Assembly (NCBI RefSeq): GCF_050003625.1
Contig: NC_134397.1
Location: forward strand, 198,359,063-198,423,062
Source: Haematobia irritans
Taxonomy: Eukaryota; Arthropoda; Insecta; Diptera; Muscidae
DNA length: 64,000 bases
Reading direction: 5' to 3'
Shown here: piece by piece, positions 46,365 to 58,036 of the stretch
Layout of the letters: each line of letters opens with the position of its first letter
Position numbering within the stretch: position 1 is the stretch's first letter
Notes under the pieces: model-generated
What the model was told of the DNA's origin: nothing
The model's database searches: none
Seen by the model: the letters and a program-made list of their open reading frames with translations, nothing else
Program-made: the position numbers and the translations under genes

Positions 46365-46505
46365 ATGCTTGGCATAAACAACTTTTTAAGGCGGCCTTTA
46401 TGGTTGCAAGTAAGAGGCCGTGAGGAGACTTCAAGTTGTCGTAGAAGAAGAAAATTTTTGAGGGAACAAATGGGAGACAAAATAAACAAAACAAAATTCA
46501 TTTAA
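46365..46505 (+). CDS. Candidate tal ORF-B (46 aa)
   Basis: The ORF begins MLGINNFLRRPLWLQVRGRE, continues with ETSSCRRRRKFLREQMGDKI and ends NKTKFI before TAA. It is strongly basic, with an RRRR-K cluster, and lacks the LDPTG motif. It lies 168 bases after ORF AA on the same strand, the place and approximate size of Drosophila tal ORF-B (about 49 residues), which is reported as dispensable. Start context is weaker (T at -3). Its more balanced, G-rich composition stands out from the A/T-rich surroundings. I cannot align it to the Drosophila protein from memory, so the match is positional. Confidence 0.55.
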   Translation: MLGINNFLRRPLWLQVRGREETSSCRRRRKFLREQMGDKINKTKFI

Positions 46506-47810
46506 AAAATGTACTGATTATATAATTTATTTTGTTAGTTTTAAAACAAAACAATGAAACAAAAAAATTATTTATTTAAAAAAAAAAACACAAAACATAA
46601 ATAAATGTTATTAAAGAAATCTATCACTGCTAAATATTTACCAATGATCAATAAAAAAATACATTTCCTATCCTAAAACGAACCATAAAGAATGTATAAA
46701 AAAATTTCCTATTTTTATTTTTTGAGCTATCTTTATTTTTAATTTTGCTTGTTTTTGGACTGCCTTATCTAAAAATTATAAAATCAAAAAAAAAAAAAAG
46801 GAATTAATGTATTACATTAAGTGTCATAGTAGTATGGACCTACCTTTTTTTAAACTTTTATTTATTTCTATATTTGTTTAATTTTCCTAAACAAAATTTT
46901 TATATTTGAAAAAACTAAAAGAAAAAATTTTTCCCCTTTTTGTTTGTTAAAAAACAGTTTATTTCTTTTTTAGTTTTTTTCTCTCTCTGCATAATCCCTA
47001 ATATTATACATTTTGTATTATTATTTTGTATTATATAAAAAAAAAAATTTTTTTTTTTTTGTTAAAAAACAAATCTTCATATATTTTCCTTCGTTCATAA
47101 AATTAATTGAAAAAAAAAAAACAAAAATGTTTGTGTATGTATTTATTTCATATATATTCTTTTTTTTTGTAATATTTAATACTTTATGTTTTTATTTATA
47201 ATTTAATTATTATAATTTCCCTTTAAAGAAAAAAAAACAAAAAACTGTATGATTTAATTTTTTTTTCGTGTGTCTACTTTTACTCTATAAAATATTATAT
47301 TAATTAGTTTGTAGTGAAATTTATTTATATAAAAACCTAAAATGAAAAACCCCCGAAAAATCATTTAAACAAAAACCACAAAAAATATATTAAAAAATCT
47401 CTTAAAAAATTTTAAAAATATTTGTCTTTTTTTGGGCTATATGCAAAAGGGGAATGGGGGCATCAGGCCACTATGGTGTTAGAGAAAATATTTATTTCAG
47501 ATTGGTTTTATAAACCATGGAAAAATTAAAAAGAAAATTGTTCAACTAAACTGAAATGGTCGAAATGGACAAAAAATCTTCTCCTTAAATTTATTTCTAA
47601 AAAATATACAAATTACCTTTTGGTTGCATTCTATTAATGATCGATCATTAAAATCACACCGAAGTCTCTTCTGGTATCCGTATCGCGTAATGAATCATCT
47701 TGGGAAAAATTTTACTGAAGCTTAATAATTTCCATGATTTAAACTAAAATTAAATTCGATTTAGTGACCCTTTTTTGGAAGTGTATTATGTGAATGTATT
47801 TATGCCTACT
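46506..47810 (+). other. Probable tal 3' untranslated region and flank
   Basis: Extremely A/T-rich with long A and T runs. AATAAA occurs at 46600-46605 and 46650-46655; either could end the transcript. After about 46800 nothing is recognised. Confidence 0.45.
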
Positions 47811-48623
47811 TCACCCAGAGAAGGAATATGACTACCCAGCAAAACAATTTGGAAGTTCTTCCAAAGGCACAACTTTAAATGCACTTCCAATAGTTTCACT
47901 CCCAATGATGTTCTTTATTTTAACTCCCCAGGAAGTTCTTTTAATTCAATTTTTTATAACTTGGATTTTTCATACTTTTAATGGGTAATTTTTACTTTTT
48001 TTGTTTCAAATATGTTAAAAATAGAGTAAGAATTCATAAAATGATAAATTTTGTCGAAAAAAATGCTAAATCCAATCTGAAAAAATTGTGAATTTTTGAA
48101 AATATTTGAGGTCAAACGTTTCCGACAGGCGTTAGAATCCATTAAAAATTATAAAAAATTATAAAAATTATTTATTTGACAAAATATCACAGAATTTTTT
48201 AATTTACATCCAAAACATTGAATTCGGATCACACCTAAAGAAGTGATGCAAATTCAGTGCAACGGCTGTTGAAATGAAGAACTTCCGTCCTATGACAAGC
48301 CCATGTTAAATTCATCGCTTCTGCGTCAATTTTGCACCACTTCCGGATCCAAAAAGAACATTTTCATTACTTTTTTGGCGACACTTTTTTTGCGGGGTAC
48401 CTCAAACATGTTTAAGAGCAAAATGTTATTTTTGGGTGGTGACCATGTAACATGGTTTTCGCAACCATGTTATTTTCTAGGAAATCATGTATCTGATTTC
48501 GCCAAGCAGGTTATATTTGACGAGAAAATAAAATTTTAGTGACAAATATTTTACATGGTCACCATACAAAAATAACATTTAGCTCTACGAACATGTTTGA
48601 GGTGATCATATTCCTTCTCTGCG
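47811..48623. mobile_element. MITE with CAGAGAAGGAATATGA ends, split by a second MITE
   Basis: Left end CACCCAGAGAAGGAATATGA; right end TCATATTCCTTCTCTGCGTG. The subterminal inverted repeats CCTCAAACATGTT and GGTGACCATGTAA occur on both sides of the centre near 48510. A CCCAGC-family MITE interrupts it near the left end. Confidence 0.7.
47834..48397 (-). mobile_element. Nested MITE of the CCCAGCAAAAAAAGCGTCGCC family
   Basis: Reverse copy: left CCCAGCAAAACAATTTGGAA, right TTTTGGCGACACTTTTTTTG and CGGGG. It is flanked by TA on both sides (CTA/CCCAGC and CGGGG/TACC), which suggests a TA target duplication. Confidence 0.72.
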
Positions 48624-48689
48624 TGTTCGGGAAGGTGGTTAAAACCACTAAAATTATGTGATATAGACATAAAAATGGGGATCTTTACA

Positions 48690-49130
48690 TGTCCCAGTAA
48701 AAAAAAATTGGATGTTCTTCCTATGTCATTACCTTTAATGTACATCCAAAAGGCTCTTCTAACGATGGACTTAACTTTCATTTCACAAGAAGTTCTTCTG
48801 AGGTTATACATAAAAATTTTTTGTTTAAGTCAGTTTTAGCAATAAATTTACATTTTTTCAATTTTACCGTGTATTGAACACAGTAAGGACACACGAAATT
48901 GTGGATATTTCCAAAAAATATTTGAAAGCTGTACTGATCCATTTTTCGCCAGATGTTGGATTTTCGATCAAATAAACGTAGAGATACAAGTGAAAAAACA
49001 AATAAAAACAATTATATTTTTTATCTTTCTCTTTTTTTTTAATGCAATCCGAAATACTGAAGAACTAGCGCGAAAACAATTCTGCGGAATCTTAAAAGGA
49101 TGACTTCCGCCCTATGATAAGTCCACACAC
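48690..49130 (-). mobile_element. Diverged CCCAGC-family MITE
   Basis: It begins CCCAGTAAAAAAAAATTGGA, includes AAAGGATGACTTCCGCCCTA near the right, and carries an unrelated middle. It is weakly matched to the other copies. Confidence 0.45.
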
Positions 49131-49138
49131 AATTTTTT

Positions 49139-50801
49139 TTATACCCTTCACCATAGGATGGGGGTATATTAACTTTGTCATTCCGTTTATAACAAATCGA
49201 AATATTGCTCTAAGACCCCATAAGCCACCGTGGTGCAATGGTTAGCATGCCCGCCTTGCATACACAAGGTCGTGGGTTCGATTCCTGCTTCGACCGAACA
49301 CCAAAAAGTTTTTCAGCGGTGGATTATCCCACCTCAGTACTGCTGGTGACATTTCTGAGGGTCTCAAAACTTTTCTAAGTGGTTTCACTGCAATGTGGAA
49401 CGCCGTTCGCACTCGGATATAAAAAGGAGGTCCCTTGTCATTGAGCTTAACATGGAATCGGGCAGCACTCAGTGATAAAAGAGAAGTTCACCAATGTGGT
49501 ATCACAATGGACTGAATAGTCTAAGTGAGCCTGATACATCGGGCTGCCACCTCACCTAATCTAACCTAACCTGGGTCGTGGTGGAATTCTGAGTCGATCT
49601 GAGCATGTTCGTCCGTCCGTCTGTTGAAATCACGCTAACTTCCGAACGAAACAAGCTATCAACTTGAAACTTGACACAAGTAGTTGTAATTGATATAGGT
49701 CGGATGGCATTGCAAATGGACCATATCGGTCCACTTTTACGTATAGCCCCCATATAAACGGACCCGATTTGGCTTGCGGAGCCTCTAAGAGAAACATATT
49801 TCATCCGATCTGGCTGAAATTTGGTACATAGTGTTGGTATATGGTATCTAACAACCATGAAAAAATTGGTCCACATTAGTCCATAATTATATATAGCCCC
49901 CATATAAACCGATCCCCTAAATTTGGCTTGCGGAGCCTCTAAGAGAATTAAATTTCATCCGATCCGTCTGAAATTTGGTACATGGTGTCACCATATGATC
50001 TCTAATAACCACGCAAAAAGTGGTCCACATCGGTCAATAATTATATATAGCCCCCATATAAACCGATCCCCCGATTTGGCTTGCAGAGCCTCTAAGAGAA
50101 GCAAAGTTCATCCGATTCGGTTGAAATTTGGTACGTGATGTTAGTATATGGTAGCCAACAACCATGCAGGAATTGGTTCATATCAGTACATATAAAACGA
50201 TCCCCAGATTTGACCTCTGGTACCTTTTGGAGAAGCAAAATTCATCCGATCTGGATGAAATTTTGTACGTGTGGTAGAATATTATATTTAACAATCATGC
50301 CAAAAGTGGTCGATACCAGTCCATAATCATATATAGCCCCCATATAAACCGATCCCGAAATTTGGTTTGTGCTAGTATATGGCCGTTAACAACCATGCCT
50401 AACTAGGTCCATATTGGTCTATAGTTATATACTGCCCTCAGATAAATCGATCCCCAATAACACAAAAATTGGTCCATATCAAGTTCATAATTCTATATAG
50501 CCCCCATATAAGCAACCACCATATTTCAATTCTGGCTCTCTACGTATCGTGCAAAAGTCCACGTCGAATCGTAATTATTTGTACACTTACCTATACATTA
50601 CTTTTTTGTGTAATATGTACCACGTATGGACTAACTCACAATTTACAAACATTTACAAAACGAAGTTAAGAAGTTTTAAGATACCACAACCCAAGTAATT
50701 CGATTGTGGATGACAGTCTTACGTAGAAGTTTCTACGCAATCCATGGTGGAGGGTACATAAGATTCGGCCTGGCCGAACTTACGGCCGTATATACTTGTT
50801 T
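49139..50801 (-). mobile_element. DINE-1/mini-me-like element, family 2, minus copy
   Basis: It opens with TATACCCTTCACCATAGGAT and closes with the reverse of ACAAGTATATACGGCCGTAA at 50800. A SINE (49212-49573) has replaced the TA-rich core segment. Central repeat markers at 49804, 49958 and 50111 are 154 and 153 apart, then the spacing shortens. It keeps the uninterrupted GGGTTGTGGTATCTTAAAAC junction (minus strand) near 50690, the site that is filled in copies A and B. Confidence 0.8.
49212..49573 (+). mobile_element. tRNA-derived SINE, copy 2
   Basis: Head GTGCAATGGTTAGCATGCCC, B box GGTTCGATTCC, body TTTTCAGCGGTGGATTATCC, and tail CACCTAATCTAACCTAACC. It is inserted in the family-2 element with loss of about 12 target bases. 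Confidence 0.87.
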
Positions 50802-50814
50802 CTTATTCACTCAC

Positions 50815-50893
50815 TCAGTTTTTCTGATCGCATTAATTTGTTTAATTGAAATGTCTTAAATCACAGAAATGATCGTATCAATTCAAAAATTGA
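50815..50893. mobile_element. AT-rich foldback MITE fragment
   Basis: GTTTAATTGAAATGTCTTAA and CACAGAAATGATCGTATCAA match the interior of the 16.7-kb foldback. It is cut by mariner copy 4. Confidence 0.55.
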
Positions 50894-51622
50894 CTAAAAA
50901 CAATAACGTGTTGATGATTCTGAGCGATGTTTGCAGCTATTAACTCGTAATACACCCGAGTTTTTCCGTCGATATGTGACAATGGATGAAACATGGCTCC
51001 ATCACTACACTCCTGAGTCCAATCGACAGTCGGCTGAGTGGACAGCGACCGGTGAACCGTCTCCGAAGCGTGGAAAGACTCAAAAGTCCGCTGGCAAGTA
51101 ATGGCCTCTGTTTTTTGGGATGCGGATGCAATAATTTTTATCGATTAATTTGAGAAGGGAAAAACCATCAACAGTGACTATTAATGGCGTTATTGGAGCA
51201 TTTGAAGGTCGAAATCGCGGCAAAACGGCCCCATATGAAGAAGAAAAAAGTGTTGTTGCACCAAGACAACGCACCGTGCCACAAGTCATTGAGAACGATG
51301 GCAAAAATTCATGAATTGGGCTTCGAATTGCTTCCCAACCCACCGTATTCTCCAGATCTGGCCTCCAGCGACTTTTTCTTGTTCTCAGACCTCAAAAGGA
51401 TGCTCGAAGGGAAAATTTTGGCTGCAATGAAGAGGTGATCGCCGAAACTGAGGCCTACTTTGAGGCAAAACCGAAGGAGTACTAACAAAATGGAATCAAC
51501 AAATTGGAAGGTCGTTGTAATCGTTGTATCGCTCTTGAAGGGAACTATGTTGAATAATAGAAACGAATTTTGACAAAAAAATGTGTTTTTTTGTTAGACC
51601 GGGGACTTATCAGCCAACCTGT
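50894..51622 (+). mobile_element. mariner, Himar1-like, copy 4 (5' truncated)
   Basis: It starts mid-transposase and ends with the intact inverted repeat GGACTTATCAGCCAACCTGT followed by TA. Confidence 0.9.
50899..51557 (+). pseudogene. mariner transposase pseudogene, copy 4
   Basis: It reads VDDSERCLQLLTRNTPEF-type sequence through VTMDETWLHHYTPESNRQSA and PSPKRGKTQKSAGK, then a one-base loss gives TAA after GK (about 51101). The second part (51184-51438) holds HQDNAPCHKSLRTMAKIHEL and ASSDFFLFSDLKRMLEGK, retaining the second and third catalytic aspartates. Another frameshift follows near 51420, and a TAA at 51484 replaces the tyrosine/tryptophan region. It lacks the extra CG seen in copies 1 and 2, so it belongs to a separate lineage. 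The DNA-binding half is absent. Confidence 0.88.
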
Positions 51623-52038
51623 TATATGAGAGCAATATCTAAATCTGAACCAAATCCAAATTCAATAAACAACCATGTGCCAATATTGGTTGACTAAAAT
51701 TGCGACCTAGACTTTGATTACAGAAATTTGTTCACAGACAAACGGATATGGCTGGATCGACTCAGGGGCCAGCCCTGAGCATTATTGCCAAAGACGCGAT
51801 GTGTCTATCTCGTCTCCTCTCAGTGTTTCACTTATAATTACCTGTTGAAGACATTTTAATAATTTTTGTTTAAAATATCGATTTTACCAAATTCAAAATG
51901 TGCACATTTGTAGTAAAATTTACAAATTTAAAGAAATAATGAACTATTTAGTGAGAAGTGCGAAATTAGTAAACCTTTATGCTTCATTTGCGTATATTTT
52001 TCCCCCGTTTTTTAGTTAATTTAACCAAAGTTACGTAA
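51555..52038 (+). repeat. Direct duplication flanking family-3 element, left copy
   Basis: It corresponds to 53758-54258, block for block: mariner 3' end, family-1 tail remnant (GACTCAGGGGCCAG), and the right half of a MITE up to TAACCAAAGTTACGTAAAA. Confidence 0.88.
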
Positions 52039-53757
52039 AACAAGTATATACAGCACTAAGTTCGGCCGGGCCGAATCTTAAATACCCACCGCCATGAACC
52101 AAATATTAGGGTTTCTTTTGAAATTTCAGGAGGGTTTGAGGACTTGAGGACACTTCCCGAAGACAAATTTAAAGATTTCACCTATAAGGACTATATCAGA
52201 TTCTGGATTCATAAGAACCATTTTTGTTTGAGTTTTAGAGGAATTAACATCTCTTGTAAGTGTGCAAGAAAATTTTAAAATAACGTCTTGATTTGAAATC
52301 TTAAATCTGTAGAAGTAAAATCTGGAAATTTTACATTGAGTTTCAAGCAATTTTCATGATCAGTGCGCCTTCTACACCCTCAAGAGTGATGTCGGTCTAT
52401 ATGGAGGCATTACCAAATGAACCGATAAAAACTTAATCCGATACACGTTTTTGTGAGCCTAAAATTCCAGAATATTTACAATTTCAGGCAAATCAGATAA
52501 AAACTACGGTTTCTAGAAACCCAAGGAGTTAAATCGGGAGATCGTTCTTATGGGGGCTATACTAAAATATGGACCGATACTCACCGTTTCGACACACCCC
52601 TTTATGACCCGAAAATATCTCTAGATTTCTAATTTCAGGCAAATAGGATAAAAACTTCGGATTCTAGAAGCCCAAGAAGTAAAATCGGAAAATCGGTCTA
52701 TATGGGGACCATACCAAAACATGGACCGATACTCACCATTTTTGACACACGTATTTGTGGTCCTACAATACCTCTAGATTTCCAATTTCAGGTAAATTGA
52801 ATAAAAAATACGGTTTCTATAAGCCCAAGACCCCAAATCGGGAGGTCGTTTTATATGGGGACCATACCAAAACATGGACCGATACTCACCATTTTTGGCA
52901 CACGTATTTGTGGTCCTGTAATACCTCTAGATTTCCCATTTCAGGTAAATTGAATAAAAACTGCGGTTTCTATAAGCCCAAGAAGTAAAATCGGGAGATC
53001 GGTCTATATGGGGGCTATACCAAAACATGGACCGATACTCACCATTTTTGGCACACGTATTTGTGGTCCTACAATACCTCTAGATTTCCAATTTCAGGTA
53101 AATCGAATAAAAAATACGGTTTCTATAAGCCCAAGACCCCAAATCGGGAGGTCGTTTTATATGGGGACCATACCAAAACATGGACCGATACTCACCATTT
53201 TTGGCACACGTATTTGTGGTCCTGTAATACCTCTAGATTTCCCATTTCAGGTAAATTGAATAAAAACTGCGGTTTCTATAAGCCCAAGAAGTAAAATCGG
53301 GAGATCGGTCTATATGGGGTCTATACCAAAACATGGACCGATACTCACCATTTTTGGCACACCTCTTTACGGTCATAAAATTTCTCAAGATTTCAAATTT
53401 CAGGCAAATTGGATAAAAACTTCGATTTCTATAAGCCCAAGACCCAAAATCGGGAGGTCGGTTTATATGGGGACTATATCAAAACCTGGACCGATATAGC
53501 CCATCTTCGAACTTAACCTGCCTGCAGACAAAAGACGAGTTTGTGCAAAATTTCAGCACGATTGCTTCATTATTGAAGACTGTAGCGTGATTACAACAGA
53601 CAGACAGACAGACGGACATCGTTATATCGTCTTAGAATTTCTCCCTGATCAAGAATATATATACTTTATATAGTCGGAAATCGATATTTCGATGTGTTAC
53701 AAACGGAATGACAAACTTATTATACCCCCGTCACCATTCTATGGTGGTGGGTATAAA
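52039..53757 (+). mobile_element. DINE-1/mini-me-like element, family 3, plus copy
   Basis: It starts ACAAGTATATACAGCACTAA and ends TGGTGGTGGGTATAAAA. Central repeat markers CTAGATTT at 52621, 52774, 52927, 53080, 53233 and 53386 are each 153 bp apart. A GACAGACAGACAGACGGAC tract (53600) and a TATATATACTTTATATAGTC block follow. It is the most complete family-3 copy. A two-unit higher-order repeat is visible: 52774-53080 and 53080-53386 are nearly identical. Confidence 0.84.
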
Positions 53758-54258
53758 ATCGAATTTTGACAAAAAAATGTGGTTTTCTTTGTTAGACCGG
53801 TGACTTATCAGCCAACCTGTTATGAGAGCAATATCTAAATCTGAACCGATTGCTTCCAAAATCAATAAACAAACATGTTGGTTGGACTAAAATTGCGACC
53901 TAGACTTTGATTACAAAAATGTGTTCACAGACAAACGGATATGGCTGGATCGACTCAGGGGCCAGTCCTGAGCATTATTGCCAAATACGCGATGTGTCTA
54001 TCTCGTCTCCTCTAAGTGTTTCAAACATATGCACTAACTTATAATTACCTGTTCCACCGAACTTGAAGACACTTTAATATATATTTTTTTTAAATATCGA
54101 TTTTACCAAATTTAAAATGTGGACATTTGTAGTAAAATTTACAAATTTAAAGAAATAATGAACTATTTTGTGAGAAGTGCGAAATTAGTAAATCTTAATG
54201 CTTCATTTGCGTATATTTTTTCCCCGTTTTTTAGTTAATTTAACCAAAGTTACGTAAA
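53758..54258 (+). repeat. Direct duplication flanking family-3 element, right copy
   Basis: Second copy of 51555-52038, with about 10% differences and a few small indels. It continues uninterrupted into the rest of the MITE (to 54366). Confidence 0.88.
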
Positions 54259-54374
54259 AATATTATTAAAGTAAAGGAAACTTTCTCCAAACATAATAAT
54301 CCCATGAACTAAAATAAAGTTAAATTGGCTTTATTAAAACAAAGGGTCCACTTTTGTTTGAGTGTACGTAAAAA
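54259..54374. mobile_element. Right end of CACTG...AGTGAAC MITE
   Basis: GTCCACTTTTGTTTGAGTG and the preceding AGTTAAATTGGCTTTA match the right end of the 26.35-kb MITE. Confidence 0.65.
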
Positions 54375-55268
54375 GAGTGTATACAATAATTAATTTTCAT
54401 AATTAAATTATGAATGATTTTAGAATCTAAAACAATTCCTCTTTCTACAATTTATTAATTTTAAACAAATTAAACTTACAGCCTAAAATAATCTTGACAT
54501 AATAGAGATACTGTTAATAGCCCACTATTAAATTTCAATTATTCATAAATGTACATACTGTGATGATCATACTATTTATGTACATCAATTGTATATGATT
54601 TAATCGTCCTTGGAGCACTTAGACAGAATCATTAGACAAACAGAATTGCAATGATTTGAAAATTGTATCGATCTGTGTCCATACAACGATCGATCGATAG
54701 TAATCGAATTCAATTTTCCCATCGTTTACTAGGAAAACAAAATGAACAAAAAAAAACAAGAGACCAACAACAAAGCACAAGTGCATTTTAACGAGAATAT
54801 CGATCGCAAACACCAACAACAACAAAAGTAGCAGCAGTCACTTTATCGTCATATATGTACATAGGTGTGTGTGTGTGTTCAATGCATGCGGAAGTAAAAG
54901 TTCAATGATCGTTTGTGCTCCACAAGTGATTAGGTCAATAATAACACAAAATTGCAACAACAACAACAACAACAACACTGAGATTACTACGAAAGTATCG
55001 AATAGAAAAGATCAACAGCAACAACAGCAGCAGCAGCGACGTTGGCGTCTCCGATAGAATACTAGAAAATCGTATTACTCGAAATAATAGCAACAACAAC
55101 AAGAACAATTGCCCATCTCATTCTCAGATATTCATTCTATCTACCACCACTCTACTGCCAGGAGAATAGATGCATTCCAAACTTAAACGAAAGAAAAACA
55201 CAAAAAAATGTGTTGCATTACAATAACGAGGGAGGTTTAGAATGCGACAAGATGATTTGGACGAATTG
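54375..55268. other. Low-repeat sequence with CAA/CAG runs, no gene recognised
   Basis: CAACAACAACAACAACAAC at about 54955 and CAACAGCAGCAGCAGCG at about 55025. A frame crossing both gives poly-N and poly-Q but no other protein character. CGATCGATCGATAG lies near 54690. Confidence 0.4.
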
Positions 55269-57362
55269 AAATTTTGGCAAATATTTGACACAATTTTCTA
55301 TAGAAATAAAATTTTGAAAAGATTTCCGTAGAAATAAAATTTTGACAAATTTTTCTATAGAAATAAAATGTTGACAAAATTTTTTATAGAACTAAAAATT
55401 TTGACAAAATTTTTAATAGAATTAAAATTTTGAAAAAATTTTCTATAGAACTAAAATTTAGAAAAAAAATTTTATAGAAATAAAATTTTGACAAAAATTT
55501 CTTTAGAAATAAAATTTTAACAAAATTTTATATAGAAATAAAATTTTGACAAACATTTTCTATAGCAATAAAACTTTGACAAAATTTCTTTTGAGAAATA
55601 AAATTTTGAGAAAATTTTTTATAGAACTAAAATTTTGAAAAAATATTCTAAAGAAATAAAATTTTGACAAAACTTTCCATAGAAATAAAATTTTGCAAAA
55701 TTTTCTATAGACATACAATTTTGACAAAAATTTCTATAGAAATACAATTTTAGACAAAATTTTCTATAGAAATAAAATGTTGTCAAAATTTTCTTTAGAA
55801 AAAAATTTTAACAAAATTTTATATAGAAATAAAATTTTGACAAACATTTTCTATAGCAATAAAACTTTGACAAAATTTCTTTTGAGAAATAAAATTTTGA
55901 CAAAATTTTCTATAGAAAAAAAATTGACAAAATTTATATAGAACAAAAAAAAACAATTTTGAATTTTTTTAATTTTATATATAGATACAAAATTTTGACA
56001 AACTTTGCTGTAGAAAAAAAAAATTGACAAACCTTTCTTTAGAAATAGAATTTTGACAAAATTTTCTATAGAAATAAAATTTTGACAAAATTTTCTATAG
56101 AACTAAAATTTTGAAAAATTTTTTTATAGAACTAAAATTTTGAAAAAATTTTCTATAGATCTAAAATTTTGAAAAAAATTTCTAAAGAAATAAAATTTTG
56201 ACAAAATTTTCTATAGAAATAAAATTTTGATAAAATTTTCTGTAGAAATATAATGTTGACAAAATTTTTTTTAGAAAACAATTTTAAAAAAATTTTATAT
56301 AGAAATAAAATTTTAACAAAACAAACATTTTGTTGACAAAATTTTCTTTAGAAAACAATTTTAACAAAATTTTATATAGAAATAAAATTTTGACAAACAT
56401 TTTCTATAGAAATAAAACTTTGACAAACATTTTTTTGAGAAATAAAATTTTGAGAAAATTTTCTATAGAACTAAAATTTTGACAAAAATTTTTATAGAAC
56501 TAAAATTTTGAAAAAATTTTCTATAGAACTAAAATTTTGAAAAAAAAAATTCTATAGATATCAAATTTTTGAAAATATTTCTATAGAAATAAAATTTTGA
56601 AAAAATTTTCTATAGAAATAAAATTTCGACAAAATTTTCTATAGAAATAAAATTTTGACAAAATTTTCTATAGAAATAAAATGTTGACAAAATTTTCTTT
56701 AGAAAAAATTTTAACAAAATTTTATATAGAAATAAAATTTTTACAACAATTTTTTAAAAATAAAACTTTCTATACAAATCAAATTTCGACAAAATTTTCT
56801 ATAGCAATAAAATGTTGACACAATTTGCTATAAAAATAAAATGTTGACAAAATTTTCTTTAGAAATAAAATTTTGACAAAATTTTCTTTAGATATAAAAT
56901 TTTGACAAAATTTTCTATAGAAATAAAATTTTGACAAAATTTTCTATAGAACTAAAATTTTGACAAAATCTTTTATACAACTAAAATTTTGAAAAAATTT
57001 TCTATAGAAATCAAATTTAGAAAATATTTCTATAGAAATAAAATGTTGACAAAATTTTCTATAGAAATAAAATTTTGACAAAATTTTCTATAGAAATAAA
57101 ATTTTGACAAAATTTTCTATAGAACTAAAATTTTGACAAAATTTTTTATACATCTAAAATTTTGAAAAAATTTTCTATAGAAATCAAATTTAGAAAATAT
57201 TTCTATAGAAATAAAATTTTAACAAAATTTTCTATAGAAATAAAAGTTTGACCAAATTTTATATAGAAATAAAATTTTGACAAAATTTTCTATAGACAAC
57301 AAATTTTTTTAAACTTTATATAGATATAAAATTTTGACAACATTTTCTATAGAAATAAAACT
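55269..57362 (+). repeat. 29-bp satellite array with higher-order repeats
   Basis: About 2.1 kb. Variant blocks recur at about 292 bp (55515 and 55807) and about 173 bp (57011 and 57184), close to ten and six units of 29 bp. Confidence 0.92.
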
Positions 57363-58036
57363 TTGTTGTTGTTTTTTTGATTTCAGCTTTAAACCATGCA
57401 TTGACTAAATTACAGGTATAACTTAACCAACAGAGGAAAAGAATGTTTGTCAAATTTATTTGGACAAAGCCCTATAGACTGCAAGATGGTTGGATGGATG
57501 CACGTTTCGGAATTACCACATTCCTCATCAGCATCCTCTACTTGCAGCAAAACTATCAACCAATTATCAGAATAAATTCAGGCAGTTCATTAAGCCCAAC
57601 AATGAACCACACTTGAACCTTCCGAAAAAAGGTTTTGTATGAGAGCCGGCTTATGCCGGAATAAAGGAAAAGAGAAATGTTTGTACGAATTTATTGCGGC
57701 ATAAGCCGGCTATCATGTAAAACCTTTTTTCGGAACGTTTAAGTGTGGTTTACTTTTGGGTTTAGTGAACTGCCTGAATTTATTCTGATAATTGGTTGAT
57801 AGTTTTGCTGCAAGTAGAGGATGCTGATGAGGAATGTGGTAATTCCGAAGCGTGCGTCCATCCAACCATCTTGCAGTCTATAGGGCTTTGTCCAAATAAA
57901 TTTGACAAACATTCTTTGCCTCTGTTGTTTAAGCTATACCTGTAATTTAGTCAATGCATGGTTTAAAGCTGAAATCAAAAAAAAAAAAAACAACAATGAT
58001 TAAAGGAAAAAATCAACAATAACAAAACAAAACGAA
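57363..58036. mobile_element. Long palindromic foldback element in satellite
   Basis: The left arm 57363-57650 (TTGTTGTTTTTTTGATTTC, GACTGCAAGATGGTTGGATG, CCTTCCGAAAAAAGGTTTT) is repeated in reverse at 57690-57996. The centre around 57655-57715 carries GCCGGCTTATGCCG and its inverse. The right side retains an outer extension ending AAAACGAATGAA; the left outer extension is missing. No coding capacity. The arms are about 90-95% identical. Confidence 0.85.

Noticed and set aside
54869..55057. ORF with poly-N and poly-Q
   Set aside because: The frame merely crosses CAA and CAG microsatellites; the flanks have no protein character.
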